From NCBI GenBank assembly GCA_964530325.1, contig CAZHAX010000014.1, positions 1 through 64,000 of the forward strand: DNA of 64,000 bases, read 5' to 3'. Both the position numbers and the translations under genes were made by a program. Source of the stretch: CAZHAX01 sp964530325 (GTDB lineage: Bacteria > Chloroflexota > Anaerolineae > B4-G1). Position 1 is the stretch's first letter. Each line of letters opens with the position of its first letter. Positions 23,582-32,096 of the stretch are shown piece after piece. Below the pieces are notes generated by a model that was given only the letters and a program-made list of their open reading frames with translations, was not told the origin of the DNA and did no database searches.

Positions 23582-24370
23582 ATGAACCGCCGAGATCGAC
23601 CGCTTCGAAGGGCAGCAGTTCTGCTGCCCAGCATTGCACTCTTCCTCGCAGCCTGGGCTGGCGTCGTAGCTCTGGCTGACTACCCGCCCTTCATCCTGCC
23701 CTCGCCAGCCGACGTGGCGGTACGCCTGGTGCAGGTGATCGAGGACGCCAGCCTGCTGTTCCATACTTCTGTCACCCTGATAGAGGTGCTGGCCGGGCTG
23801 GCGATCGGAGCCCTATTGGCCACGCTGCTCGGCTACGGGCTGGCCCACTCCCGCCTGGCCGAGCGGATACTCACGCCGTACATCGTCGCCACTCAATCGA
23901 TGCCCACAGTCGCCATCGCCCCGCTGCTGGTCATCTGGTTTGGAACGGGACTCCTGTCAAAGGTCGTAGTGTGCGCCTTGATCGTCTTCTTCCCGATTCT
24001 GATCAACACCGTCACCGGCATCCGCTCGGTCGACGGGCGCCTGCGCGACCTAATGCGCGGGCTTGAGGCCAGCCGCTGGCAGACGATCTGGCTTCTCGAG
24101 GTCCCAGCGGCACTGCCGGTGCTGCTTGGCGGGCTGAAGGTGGGCGCCACGCTCGCCGTCATCGGGGCGGTCGTCGGCGAGTTCGTGGCCTCGAGCAGAG
24201 GTCTCGGCTACCTGCTCAAGCAGGGCCAGCAGTTGTACGATACCCCTCTCATCTTCGTCGCCCTCACCACACTCATTGTGCTGGCCCAGCTCCTATACGG
24301 CGCTGTGGCGCTCGCAGAGCGGGCGCTGCTCCGTTGGCGCCGAGAGACATCATCAGGAGGTGCGTCGTGA
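23582..24370 (+). CDS. ribX: ABC transporter permease, predicted riboflavin importer RibX
   Basis: 262 residues from ATG at 23582 behind GGAG. The NMT1/TauC-type permease pattern is clear: FILPSPADVAVRL near 38, PYIVATQSMPTVAIAPLLVIWFGTG near 105-130, and the EAA loop GLEASRWQTIWLLEVPAALP near 160-180. There are about six membrane helices. It forms an import channel with the ATPase at 25353 and the lipoprotein at 24367. Sequence alone would allow sulfonate, pyrimidine-precursor or flavin transport; the FMN riboswitch points to riboflavin. Confidence 0.85.
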   Translation: MNRRDRPLRRAAVLLPSIALFLAAWAGVVALADYPPFILPSPADVAVRLVQVIEDASLLFHTSVTLIEVLAGLAIGALLATLLGYGLAHSRLAERILTPYIVATQSMPTVAIAPLLVIWFGTGLLSKVVVCALIVFFPILINTVTGIRSVDGRLRDLMRGLEASRWQTIWLLEVPAALPVLLGGLKVGATLAVIGAVVGEFVASSRGLGYLLKQGQQLYDTPLIFVALTTLIVLAQLLYGAVALAERALLRWRRETSSGGAS

Positions 24371-25341
24371 GTTCTCTACGGAAGGCATTACTGGCTACGG
24401 TAGTTCTGGCCAGCCTGGCAGGCTGCGATTCTGAGGATGGCCGCGCGCCCGAGCTGACCACTATCCGCGTCCCGATGGGCTACGTAGCCAGCGTTCAGTT
24501 CGCTCCATGGTACGTGGCTGTGGAGAAGGGCTACTTCGCCGACGAGGGGATAGAGATCCAGTTCGACTACAGCTGGGAGACTAACGGCGTGCGCCTGGTT
24601 GGGGCCGGCGAGCTGCCCTTCGCCGTTGCCAGCGGCGATCAGGTGCTCCTGGCCCGCGCACAGGGGCTGCCCATAGTCAGTGTGGCCAACTGGTGGCGCC
24701 GCTTCCCCGTGGCCGTCATAGCCCTCGAGGAGAGCGGAATCACCGTGCCGAGCGACCTTGCCGGCCGGCCGGTCGGCATTCCAGAGACCTTCGGAGCCAG
24801 CTACATCGGCTGGCGCGCTATCGGTAGCTGTGTGGGCATCGGCGATGATGACGTTCAGCTCGAGATCATCGGCTACACCCAGGTAGCCAGCCTGATCGAA
24901 GGCCTCGTCGACGCGGCCGTTGTCTACGCCAACAACGAGCCGATCCAGCTGGCGCAGAGAGGGTACGGCGTGGTCTCCTTCGCCGTGGCCGATTACGCCG
25001 GCCTGGTCTCCAACGGCATCATCACCAACGAGGAGACGGTGCAGGATGACCCCGAGCTGATCCAGGCGTTCGTGCGCGCCTTCGTCCGTGGCCTGAGCGA
25101 CACGCTTGCCGACCCGGATGCGGCCTTCGATATCTGCCGCGACTACGTCGAAGGCCTGGATGCGAACGAGGGAATACAGAGAGCGGTCTTCGACGCCACC
25201 CTCGAGTACTGGCGAGGCGATCCGCTCTGCGAGTCCGATCTACCCGCGTGGGAAGAGACGGCTGCAACGATGGTTGAGGCAGGGCTTCTCTCCACTGAGG
25301 TGGATGTGGAGGAATGCTTCAGCAACGCTTTCCTGCCCTAG
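24367..25341 (+). CDS. ribY: Substrate-binding lipoprotein, predicted riboflavin-binding RibY
   Basis: 324 residues from GTG overlapping the permease stop (GTGA), six bases after AGGAGG. A lipoprotein signal ends in LASLAGC (C20). The mature part is NMT1/THI5-like: MGYVASVQFAPWYVAVEKGYFADEGIEI, FAVASGDQVLLARAQGLPI, LAGRPVGIPETFGASY. Homologous proteins bind thiamine precursors, sulfonates or riboflavin. In Chloroflexota an FMN-riboswitch-linked protein of this type is assigned to riboflavin capture. Substrate is inferred from the riboswitch, not from pocket residues. Confidence 0.8.
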   Translation: MSSLRKALLATVVLASLAGCDSEDGRAPELTTIRVPMGYVASVQFAPWYVAVEKGYFADEGIEIQFDYSWETNGVRLVGAGELPFAVASGDQVLLARAQGLPIVSVANWWRRFPVAVIALEESGITVPSDLAGRPVGIPETFGASYIGWRAIGSCVGIGDDDVQLEIIGYTQVASLIEGLVDAAVVYANNEPIQLAQRGYGVVSFAVADYAGLVSNGIITNEETVQDDPELIQAFVRAFVRGLSDTLADPDAAFDICRDYVEGLDANEGIQRAVFDATLEYWRGDPLCESDLPAWEETAATMVEAGLLSTEVDVEECFSNAFLP

Positions 25342-25352
25342 GGAGTCCGCAA

Positions 25353-26162
25353 GTGGGCGAACCGCTGCTGTCAGTAGATGGACTGAGGATGGACTATCCC
25401 CAGCCCAACGGGGCACTGGCCGTGCTCGCCGGCCTGTCGTTCAGCGTGGCTGAGGGGGAGTTCCTCTGCATTGTCGGCCCTTCTGGATATGGGAAGACGA
25501 CACTTCTGAGGCTGCTGGCGGGGCTGGAGAGACCCGCCGCCGGCAGCATTCGCCTGGCCGGCCTGGATGTAGACCGGCCAAGTCGCGATGTGGGCATAGT
25601 CTTCCAGCAGCCGACACTGATGGACTGGAGGACGGTGGAGGACAACGTTGCCCTTCCGCTTGAGGTAGCAGGAACTGGGAAGACCAAGGCCCGCGAACGT
25701 GCCCGCTCGCTCTTGGAACTGGTGGGCCTGGCCGGCTTCGAGGACTACTACCCCGCCCAGCTATCGGGCGGGATGGCCCAGCGGGCCGCGCTGGCCCGCG
25801 CCTTGGTGCACGACCCCAAGCTGCTGCTCCTCGACGAGCCGTTCGGCTCGCTGGACGCGCTCACCAGAGAGCGTATGGGCGCAGAGCTGCTCCGGATCTG
25901 GGAGAGCAGCCGCAAGACGGTGGTCCTCGTAACCCACTCGGTTCCAGAAGCAGTCTTCCTTGCCGATCGCGTGCTGGTGCTCGGCACGAGGCCGGCCCTC
26001 TTCATTTCCGAGATCAAGGTAGATCTTCCGCGTCCGCGCGACGCCGAGCTGCTCGGATCACCCCGGCTGGCCACCATCGCTCGCTGCGTGCGAGATGCGC
26101 TAGCCAGGGCAGCCGCTGCCAGCCCCCCTGGTGCGGGCACGGCGCCGGACACAGAGTGCTAG
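25353..26162 (+). CDS. ribZ: ABC transporter ATPase, predicted RibZ
   Basis: 269 residues from GTG at 25353, preferred because GGGAG lies upstream and the binding-protein gene ends at 25341; ATG at 25314 is an alternative. Walker A GPSGYGKTTLLRLLAG, Q-loop IVFQQPTLMDW, signature LSGGMAQRAALARAL, Walker B LLLLDEPFGSLDAL and switch His VTHSVPEAV are all intact. It energises the importer formed with the two preceding gene products. Confidence 0.88.
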   Translation: MGEPLLSVDGLRMDYPQPNGALAVLAGLSFSVAEGEFLCIVGPSGYGKTTLLRLLAGLERPAAGSIRLAGLDVDRPSRDVGIVFQQPTLMDWRTVEDNVALPLEVAGTGKTKARERARSLLELVGLAGFEDYYPAQLSGGMAQRAALARALVHDPKLLLLDEPFGSLDALTRERMGAELLRIWESSRKTVVLVTHSVPEAVFLADRVLVLGTRPALFISEIKVDLPRPRDAELLGSPRLATIARCVRDALARAAAASPPGAGTAPDTEC

Positions 26163-26178
26163 CCACCGCACCCGAGCG

Positions 26179-26207
26179 TTGCGCCTTTGCAGCAACGATG
26201 CTAGAAT
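26179..26207 (+). promoter_or_regulatory. Candidate promoter of the MaoC gene
   Basis: TTGCGC (26179-26184), 17 bases, TAGAAT (26202-26207), 34 bases before the ATG at 26241, which is preceded by AGAGGAG. Confidence 0.5.
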
Positions 26208-26240
26208 AGCCCGCCGTAGATCTCAACAGAGGAGCGAACA

Positions 26241-26702
26241 ATGAGCGATCAGCCCCGTCCCCGTGGCCTGTACTTCGAGGAGTTCGAGGACGGATACGAG
26301 GCAGAGACGGCCGCGCGCACCGTGACCGAAGCAGACGTGGTACTCTTCGCAGGCCTGTCCGGCGACTACAATCCCCTGCACACAGACTCCGAGTTCGCCA
26401 GGGGAACTCTGTTCAAGGAAAGGATCGCCCACGGGCTGCTGGGGCTCTCCATCGCCAGCGGCCTGGCCAACCGCTTGGGCTTCGCCGATGGCACCGCTCA
26501 GGCGCTCACGGGCATGGAGTGGAAGTTCCGCGGCCCGATCATGTTCGGCGACACGATCCGGGCCCGGATTGCGGTCAGGAAGAAGAAGGAGATGAAGCAG
26601 CTGGGCGGGGGATTCGTCTTCTTCGACGTCACGCTGCTGAACCAGAAGGATGAGGTAGTCCAGAAGGGGACGTGGACCCTGCTGATCAGCAGCGCCCCCT
26701 AG
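26241..26702 (+). CDS. MaoC-like hot-dog dehydratase
   Basis: 153 residues, a single hot-dog domain. The R-hydratase active-site pattern is GLSGDYNPLHTDSEFARGTLF near 41-61 (Asp and His of the D-x4-H motif), followed by ERIAHGLLGLSIASGL. The product probably hydrates enoyl-CoA substrates (R-specific). No fatty-acid or PHA gene lies beside it, so the pathway is open. It has its own promoter and is followed 12 bases later by the CapA-like gene. Confidence 0.85.
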   Translation: MSDQPRPRGLYFEEFEDGYEAETAARTVTEADVVLFAGLSGDYNPLHTDSEFARGTLFKERIAHGLLGLSIASGLANRLGFADGTAQALTGMEWKFRGPIMFGDTIRARIAVRKKKEMKQLGGGFVFFDVTLLNQKDEVVQKGTWTLLISSAP

Positions 26703-26714
26703 CACGGACCGCCC

Positions 26715-28391
26715 ATGCGATCGAAGAGGGCCCTAGGCGGGGCGCTGATTGCCCTGCTGCTCGCCACTGTGGTGGCAGCTTCGCTTTCGGCTTGCAGCAT
26801 TCTCCCCACCCCTACGCCGACGCGCACACCACGGCCCACGGCTACGCCTACGCCATCGCCCTCACCCACTCCCGCCTGGCCTCTCAGCATATTCGTGCCC
26901 CAGAGCCTTCCGGCTGAGGTCGCCGCCGAGCTGGAGGCAGCCATCGAGCAGCAGCCCTCCCTCTTCACCCGCGCCCCTTCCGATGAAGAGGCGGACATCC
27001 AGCTGGTCTACGGCTCAGGGGATGCAACCGCAGAGCTGGTGCAGTGGGTCTACGCCGTCGTGGCTCCGTTTCCCACCCTGGTCGACGAAGTGGCCTGGAG
27101 CGACATCACGGACAGCTGGGCCGGCGATTCGAGTGGGCCCTTCTCGGGGCGGCCTCTTCTGCTCGACGCCGAGACGCTCACAGCTCTCTCACCACTCCTA
27201 GGAGCACCTGGTGGCGGAGTGAAAGTTGTCGCCCCCGAGCAGATGATCGACGAGGCGTGGGCCGCCCGCCCTTCCTGGGCCATCGTGCCCTTCGACCGCC
27301 TGGATCCCAGATGGAAGGTCCTGCGCGTGGCGGGCCTCTCTCCGCTCCAAAGAAACCTGGATCTATTCGCCTATCCGCTAGTCCTGCACGCCGGCCTGGC
27401 GGGCGCGGGGCACGGCGTGTCCGCGCTTCAAAATAGCCTCGATGCGCCTCTGACCAATCGCGATGAGGCCCGGATGACGGTGGTAATGATGACCGGCGTC
27501 ACAGCACTAGCTCGCAGCACTGCATGCACCATGGACCGCGAGAGTGTGAGATACCCCGCCGAGTACGTGCTCGACTGGCTGCTGGAGCCGGATATCACTC
27601 ACATCAGCAACGAGGTTTCTTTCGCCGAGAGCTGCATCCCGGTTTGCAGAAGCACGCTGGTCCTATGCTCCAGGCCAAGCTACATCGAGCTTCTCGAGTA
27701 CATCGATGTCGACGTGGTCGAGCTCACCGGCAACCACCTGGTCGACTGGGGCGAGGACGCCATGCTCCTCTCACTGCAGATGTACGACGATCGCGCCATC
27801 CCCTACTTCGGCGGCGGAGCGGACCTGGCTCGGGCCCGGCAGCCGCTGACCCTCACTGCTGGCATTCACACTTTCGCCTTCGCCGGCTGCAACTGCAACC
27901 CCCTGGGCCCGCCCCAGCAGTGGGCAACTGAGGACAGCCCTGGCGCGGCGCCCTGCGACGCCAACATGGTAGGCGAGCAACTGGGCCCTGTGGTTCGCGA
28001 GCTAGCCGACAGCGGCTATCTGCCGATCGTCACCCTGCAGCACTATGAGGTGGAGAGCTACGCGCCCATCTCCTCCCAGCAGGCCGATTCTCGAGCCCTG
28101 GCCGAGGCCGGAGCGGCCATCGTCAGCGGCAGTCAGGCCCACCAACCCCAGGGCTTCGAGTTCTACGCCGGCAGCTTCATCCACTACGGCCTGGGCAACC
28201 TCTTCTTCGATCAGATGGACTGGCTGGAGACACGTCAGGAGTTCATGGACCGCCACGTCTTCTACGACGGGCGGCACATCAGCACGGAGCTGTTGACCGC
28301 AATGCTGGAGGACTACTCACGGCCGCGGCCAATGACGGCCGATGAGCGCAAGGCCCTTCTAGCAGTTGCCTTCGCCGCCAGTGGCTGGTAG
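26715..28391 (+). CDS. CapA-like lipoprotein with N-terminal binding-protein-like domain
   Basis: 558 residues. A lipobox SLSAC gives C27, then a Thr/Pro linker (PTPTPTRTPRPTATPTP). Residues about 60-245 resemble a type 2 periplasmic binding fold (VDEVAWSDITDSWAG, FSGRPLLLDAETL). Residues about 254-558 form a CapA/PgsA metallophosphatase-like domain: LTGNHLVDWGEDAM, IPYFGGGADLARARQP, IVSGSQAHQPQGFEFY and FIHYGLGNLFFDQM. The first CapA motif, normally GDxML, reads TGVTALA, so a metal-binding Asp seems lost. The HWGxE motif reads HYEVE. CapA proteins act outside the membrane on surface polymers; activity here is uncertain. No clear ribosome site is seen. Confidence 0.75.
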   Translation: MRSKRALGGALIALLLATVVAASLSACSILPTPTPTRTPRPTATPTPSPSPTPAWPLSIFVPQSLPAEVAAELEAAIEQQPSLFTRAPSDEEADIQLVYGSGDATAELVQWVYAVVAPFPTLVDEVAWSDITDSWAGDSSGPFSGRPLLLDAETLTALSPLLGAPGGGVKVVAPEQMIDEAWAARPSWAIVPFDRLDPRWKVLRVAGLSPLQRNLDLFAYPLVLHAGLAGAGHGVSALQNSLDAPLTNRDEARMTVVMMTGVTALARSTACTMDRESVRYPAEYVLDWLLEPDITHISNEVSFAESCIPVCRSTLVLCSRPSYIELLEYIDVDVVELTGNHLVDWGEDAMLLSLQMYDDRAIPYFGGGADLARARQPLTLTAGIHTFAFAGCNCNPLGPPQQWATEDSPGAAPCDANMVGEQLGPVVRELADSGYLPIVTLQHYEVESYAPISSQQADSRALAEAGAAIVSGSQAHQPQGFEFYAGSFIHYGLGNLFFDQMDWLETRQEFMDRHVFYDGRHISTELLTAMLEDYSRPRPMTADERKALLAVAFAASGW

Positions 28392-28401
28392 GAGCGTGTC
28401 T

Positions 28402-28776
28402 ATGGCCGATCCAACCGACAAGATCGAAGGCCCGGCAGCCCGCGAGTTCGGCTCGATGCCAATCGACCCGATCTACGCCTGGGGCATCGTACTCGAGCCC
28501 GTCGAGACGCTGATCAGCGAGACCGCCGGCTACATCCTCGAGCTATCGCGCGAGGCCTATCAGCGAGGGGAGATACCGGACCTGGAGGAGCTGGAGGAGC
28601 GGTTTCTGGCCTTCTTCGACCGGCTGGTCGAAGAAGGGGCCCTGACCCGGCTGCCCGATGCGGACCCGGCGATGGGCCGCAAGATCCTCGGCCCCCGCCG
28701 CTGGCTTCGGTCCGTGCAGGCCCGCATCAGCCGGACGCTATCCCTGTGGCGCGCGCAGGGCGGCCCGGACGCCTAG
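28402..28776 (+). CDS. Small cytoplasmic protein of unknown function
   Basis: 124 residues from ATG at 28402, with GGAG eight bases upstream and 10 bases after the CapA-like gene. It has no signal peptide or membrane helix. The middle (about 30-85) is strongly helical and acidic (EIPDLEELEERFLAFFDRLVEEG), and the end is basic and helical (RWLRSVQARISRTLSLW). No family is recognised; co-direction with the CapA-like gene suggests co-expression. It is convergent with the GT2 gene. Confidence 0.6.
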   Translation: MADPTDKIEGPAAREFGSMPIDPIYAWGIVLEPVETLISETAGYILELSREAYQRGEIPDLEELEERFLAFFDRLVEEGALTRLPDADPAMGRKILGPRRWLRSVQARISRTLSLWRAQGGPDA

Positions 28777-28804
28777 CCCAGTTGTGGCGCGAGGCACTTC
28801 ATCC

Positions 28805-29491
28805 TCAGTCACCCCTGCCGCACACCCGGTGTTTCCGAGCCTGCCAGACAGCCTTGATGAAGCGGGCTGTGTCAACGATGGGGTGAAAGCCGCTTCTCTT
28901 GTCGATGCCGTATATCGTACGAATATCAACCCAGCCGATGGCCAGGCCGGCCGACACCGTCCTGGCTATGGCCTCCACCTCGGCTTCCAGCCCCGTGCTC
29001 TCTAGCTCCAGTATCTCCAGCAGACGGCGGCCGTAGACCCGAAAGCCGCTTTGGTTGTCATAGATCTTGACGCCGAGCGCGAGCGTCAGCAGCCAGCTGC
29101 CGAACGGATTCGTGAAGAAGCGGGGAAAAGGCATCTGGGTGGAGTTGCGCCGGCCGATTATGAGGTCGCCGGCACCGGATTCATAGGCAGCAACCAGCTT
29201 CGGTATCTCCTGCGGATCGTGCTGGCCGTCCGCATCAAGCGTCAGCACGGCGTCGAAAGATCGCTCCTTCGCCCAGGCGAAGCCGGTCATCAGCGCAGCG
29301 CCCTTGCCCCGGTTCTCCGGGTGGCGGATGATGGTAGCGCCAGCAGCTGCGGCCACCCGAGCCGTGTTGTCCTCGGATCCGTCGTCAACGACCAGCACCG
29401 GCAGGTAGACCGAAGCGCCGCGAACTACCGCGCCAACGCGTGGAGCCTCGTTCCAAGCCGGAATCAAGCCTAGAATGGGCGGACGTGCCAT
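28805..29491 (-). CDS. Glycosyltransferase family 2, polyprenyl-phosphate sugar synthase type
   Basis: 228 residues from ATG at 29491; an upstream in-frame start at 29521 is less likely. GT-A hallmarks are IPAWNEAPRVG, VLVVDDGSEDNTARV, NRGKGAALMTGF, and the metal-binding LTLDADGQHDPQEIPKL. Length and motifs fit DPM1/UPF-type enzymes that charge a polyprenyl phosphate with a sugar at the inner membrane face. No C-terminal membrane helices are present. It is the last gene of the minus-strand glycosylation island and may supply lipid-linked donors to the GT-C enzymes upstream. Confidence 0.88.
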   Translation of the reverse strand: MARPPILGLIPAWNEAPRVGAVVRGASVYLPVLVVDDGSEDNTARVAAAAGATIIRHPENRGKGAALMTGFAWAKERSFDAVLTLDADGQHDPQEIPKLVAAYESGAGDLIIGRRNSTQMPFPRFFTNPFGSWLLTLALGVKIYDNQSGFRVYGRRLLEILELESTGLEAEVEAIARTVSAGLAIGWVDIRTIYGIDKRSGFHPIVDTARFIKAVWQARKHRVCGRGD

Positions 29492-29579
29492 CACTGTCGC
29501 TCTACCTCCTTGGTGGCCCAAGCGCGGCCCCCTGAGTGCGGGCCTTCCGCGCGCTGCGCGGAGTCACACCCGCTATTCC

Positions 29580-32096
29580 TCAACTCCCGTCAACCTCGCA
29601 ATTCAACTCATCCACTCTCTCGCGGGCTTCCCCCGCATAGGGCTCCTGGGCAAGCACCAGCCCGTAGACACTCATCGCATCTGCACAGCGGCCTGACTGC
29701 TCAAGCAGGCTTGCCAGCCTGAGGGCCGGGGCTAGAAAGCTCTCGCGTGACCGCAATACCTGCAGGCACGGCAGACGCTCCACAGGAAGCGGCAGGCGAC
29801 CCGCCAGGCTGGGGGCAAGGTGAGTCGTGGTCGGCTTCGTCGCTTCGGCAATCGCAGCCCCGTACTTAATCATCGCCTCTTCGGCGTCGCCCCGAGCCTC
29901 CGCCAGCCGTCCCTGCCAATAGAGAGCCTCAGGACCCGCGGCAAGCACCCCGCCGTTCGCGAAGTCGTCCCCAGCCCCGGCGAAGTCGCCGTGCAGCAGA
30001 CGTATCTGCCCTCGCAGCATCCAAGCTGGCCCATAGAGGGGCGTTCGCACCAGCAGGCCGTCAAGCAGCTGCAGAGCGTCTTCATCCATTCCCAATGCGG
30101 CCAGCGCCCGGCTCTGCTCGAATTCAGCGCTCGCCGAATCCGGGTGCTCGGCGCCATAGTCGCTTGCGTCTGCCAGCGCCTCCTCGAAGAACCCCGCGTA
30201 GTTGCGAAGCGATGCGCGGGCAAGGAGACCGCCGTCCGACAGGACTCTGCTTTCCGCCTGGGCGATCATCTCGGCCAGCGCCGCGGCGCGCCATGTGGTG
30301 CCATCCCAGAATGCTGAGGTTAGCCAGGCCGGCTCGAGCGCCAGGCAGCTTGCATAGGCCTCTGCTGTGTCGCCGTGCTGGCCGCGCTCCTCGAGGAGCA
30401 TCCCCAGCCAGCAGGCGTAGACCGACTCGGAGGGGTCAAGCTCCGCCGCCCGCTCCGCCTCGCTGATCGCGCCGTCCAGGTCCCCTGCGCCTGCCAGGAG
30501 CACGGCCAGATTGGCGTGATCCAAGGGCCAGTAGCTCCACGACAATAGCGACTTGCGGTAGGCGGCTATAGAGCTCGCCAGGTAGGAGGGATCGCCGCAG
30601 GCAAGAACACCCTGGGCGAACGCCGCCTCCTGCGCATAGAGGTGGTATGCCGGATCCCGGTCGACAGCCACCTCCAGCCACGCAGCAGCCCCCTCCCAGT
30701 CCTCATCCATCGCCGCCTCCCGCGCCGAGTGGTGGGCAGCGAACCCTCTATCTATCCAAATGCTGGCCCCGCACATGACGACGAAAACGACAGCAGCCAA
30801 GAGCAACGGGCCCCTGGCCGCCCTCCGCCCGGAGGGGCGGAACTCACGCAGAGCCCCTGCCGCGAGCAACAGGGTCAGCAGTATGATCACCGGCTCTTCC
30901 AGGAACGTATCAACCAGGCTGTGAGCGGCTCTTCCCGCCAGACCAACGACGCAGGCCTGCGCGACCGTGAACCCAGCGGCAGCCCGCGCCTGCTTCCCGA
31001 GTCCCCTCAGGAAGCCTACGCCAATCCAGACTAGCGCCAGAACTCCCAGGAGGCCCATCTCCGCAGCGACTGTCACATACAGGCTGTGGGCGTGGGAATG
31101 AACGTCGCCAACTGCCTGCAGGTCTCCGTAGTGCAGGAACTGAGCGCCAAACGTGCCCGGACCCGACCCCAGCAGGGGCCGGGCGGCCAGCACCTGAAGC
31201 GCCACCTGCCACGACTCCCAACGCACTCCCGCGGCGGAGCCGGTGAGGGCCAGGCCACCCCTGACAAGCACCAGCACGAGCGCCGCTGCCACCACAACTA
31301 CGGCTAATGCAACCACCCGCCAGGCCATCGCCGCCGCCAGGGCGCTCCTTCTGAGGAGCAGGATGACCGCGACCGCCGCAGCAGCGCCCAGGCCCAGCAG
31401 CCCTCCTCGCGATCCGGTCAGGGCGAACACGATCAGCGCCGCACCCAGAGCGAAGCCGAGCAGCCAACGGACTGGCCTGCGCCTGGCCGCTAGCCAACGC
31501 TGAACGGCCAACGGAAACGTCAGCAGCAAGTAGATAGCCAGCATGTTCGGGTTGCCGAGAACGGAGAGGCGCGGCAGCCCCACGTCACCCTGCAAGATCA
31601 GCAGCGGATTAGCACGAACCACCGGGGGCAGATCTCCGTACCACCACACCAGCTGGAGAAAACCGAGCAAGCAGGCGACACCGGCTACGATTACCACCGC
31701 GTTCAGCAGCCCTGTCCAGAGCAGCGCGTGCTGCCGCAAGTCAAGGAACATGTAGAAGGCAAGAACGTAGACGGCAGCAGAGAGCAGCCCTTCCAGGCTG
31801 CGGCGCGTGTCGGTTGAGAACAGCGTAGACAAGGCCAATACGGCCAGCAGGGCGCATACGGGCCCGTCCAGAGGGGTCCGTCTCCACTCCCGCCGCACCA
31901 GCAGCTTCCACAGCAGCCATCCGCCTAGAATCAGCGCTCCGGCCAGCTGGGCCCGTATTCGACCGGGGTAGTCGTAGCGGCCTAGAAACGGAACGCCGGC
32001 GATGAAGGTGAAATAGGTGACAAGGGGTACCAGAACCAGCGAGACTGCTGCCACCTGGAATGAAGGCGAGAAGCGAGGAGGTCTGCTTCTTGGCAT
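29580..32096 (-). CDS. O-antigen ligase/polymerase (WzyC) family protein with C-terminal TPR
   Basis: 838 residues from ATG at 32096, which shares TGATG with the stop of the previous gene. About 12 membrane segments occupy residues 10-460. The WzyC external loop reads GSGPGTFGAQFL, then HSHAHSLYVTVAAEMGLLG. The C-terminal 370 residues are TPR-like (EDWEGAAAWLEVAVDRDP, DGAISEAERAAELDPSE, EDALQLLDGLL). Its closest relative in the window by architecture is 52287-54821. It would polymerise or transfer undecaprenyl-linked glycans at the outer face. Confidence 0.85.
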   Translation of the reverse strand: MPRSRPPRFSPSFQVAAVSLVLVPLVTYFTFIAGVPFLGRYDYPGRIRAQLAGALILGGWLLWKLLVRREWRRTPLDGPVCALLAVLALSTLFSTDTRRSLEGLLSAAVYVLAFYMFLDLRQHALLWTGLLNAVVIVAGVACLLGFLQLVWWYGDLPPVVRANPLLILQGDVGLPRLSVLGNPNMLAIYLLLTFPLAVQRWLAARRRPVRWLLGFALGAALIVFALTGSRGGLLGLGAAAAVAVILLLRRSALAAAMAWRVVALAVVVVAAALVLVLVRGGLALTGSAAGVRWESWQVALQVLAARPLLGSGPGTFGAQFLHYGDLQAVGDVHSHAHSLYVTVAAEMGLLGVLALVWIGVGFLRGLGKQARAAAGFTVAQACVVGLAGRAAHSLVDTFLEEPVIILLTLLLAAGALREFRPSGRRAARGPLLLAAVVFVVMCGASIWIDRGFAAHHSAREAAMDEDWEGAAAWLEVAVDRDPAYHLYAQEAAFAQGVLACGDPSYLASSIAAYRKSLLSWSYWPLDHANLAVLLAGAGDLDGAISEAERAAELDPSESVYACWLGMLLEERGQHGDTAEAYASCLALEPAWLTSAFWDGTTWRAAALAEMIAQAESRVLSDGGLLARASLRNYAGFFEEALADASDYGAEHPDSASAEFEQSRALAALGMDEDALQLLDGLLVRTPLYGPAWMLRGQIRLLHGDFAGAGDDFANGGVLAAGPEALYWQGRLAEARGDAEEAMIKYGAAIAEATKPTTTHLAPSLAGRLPLPVERLPCLQVLRSRESFLAPALRLASLLEQSGRCADAMSVYGLVLAQEPYAGEARERVDELNCEVDGS

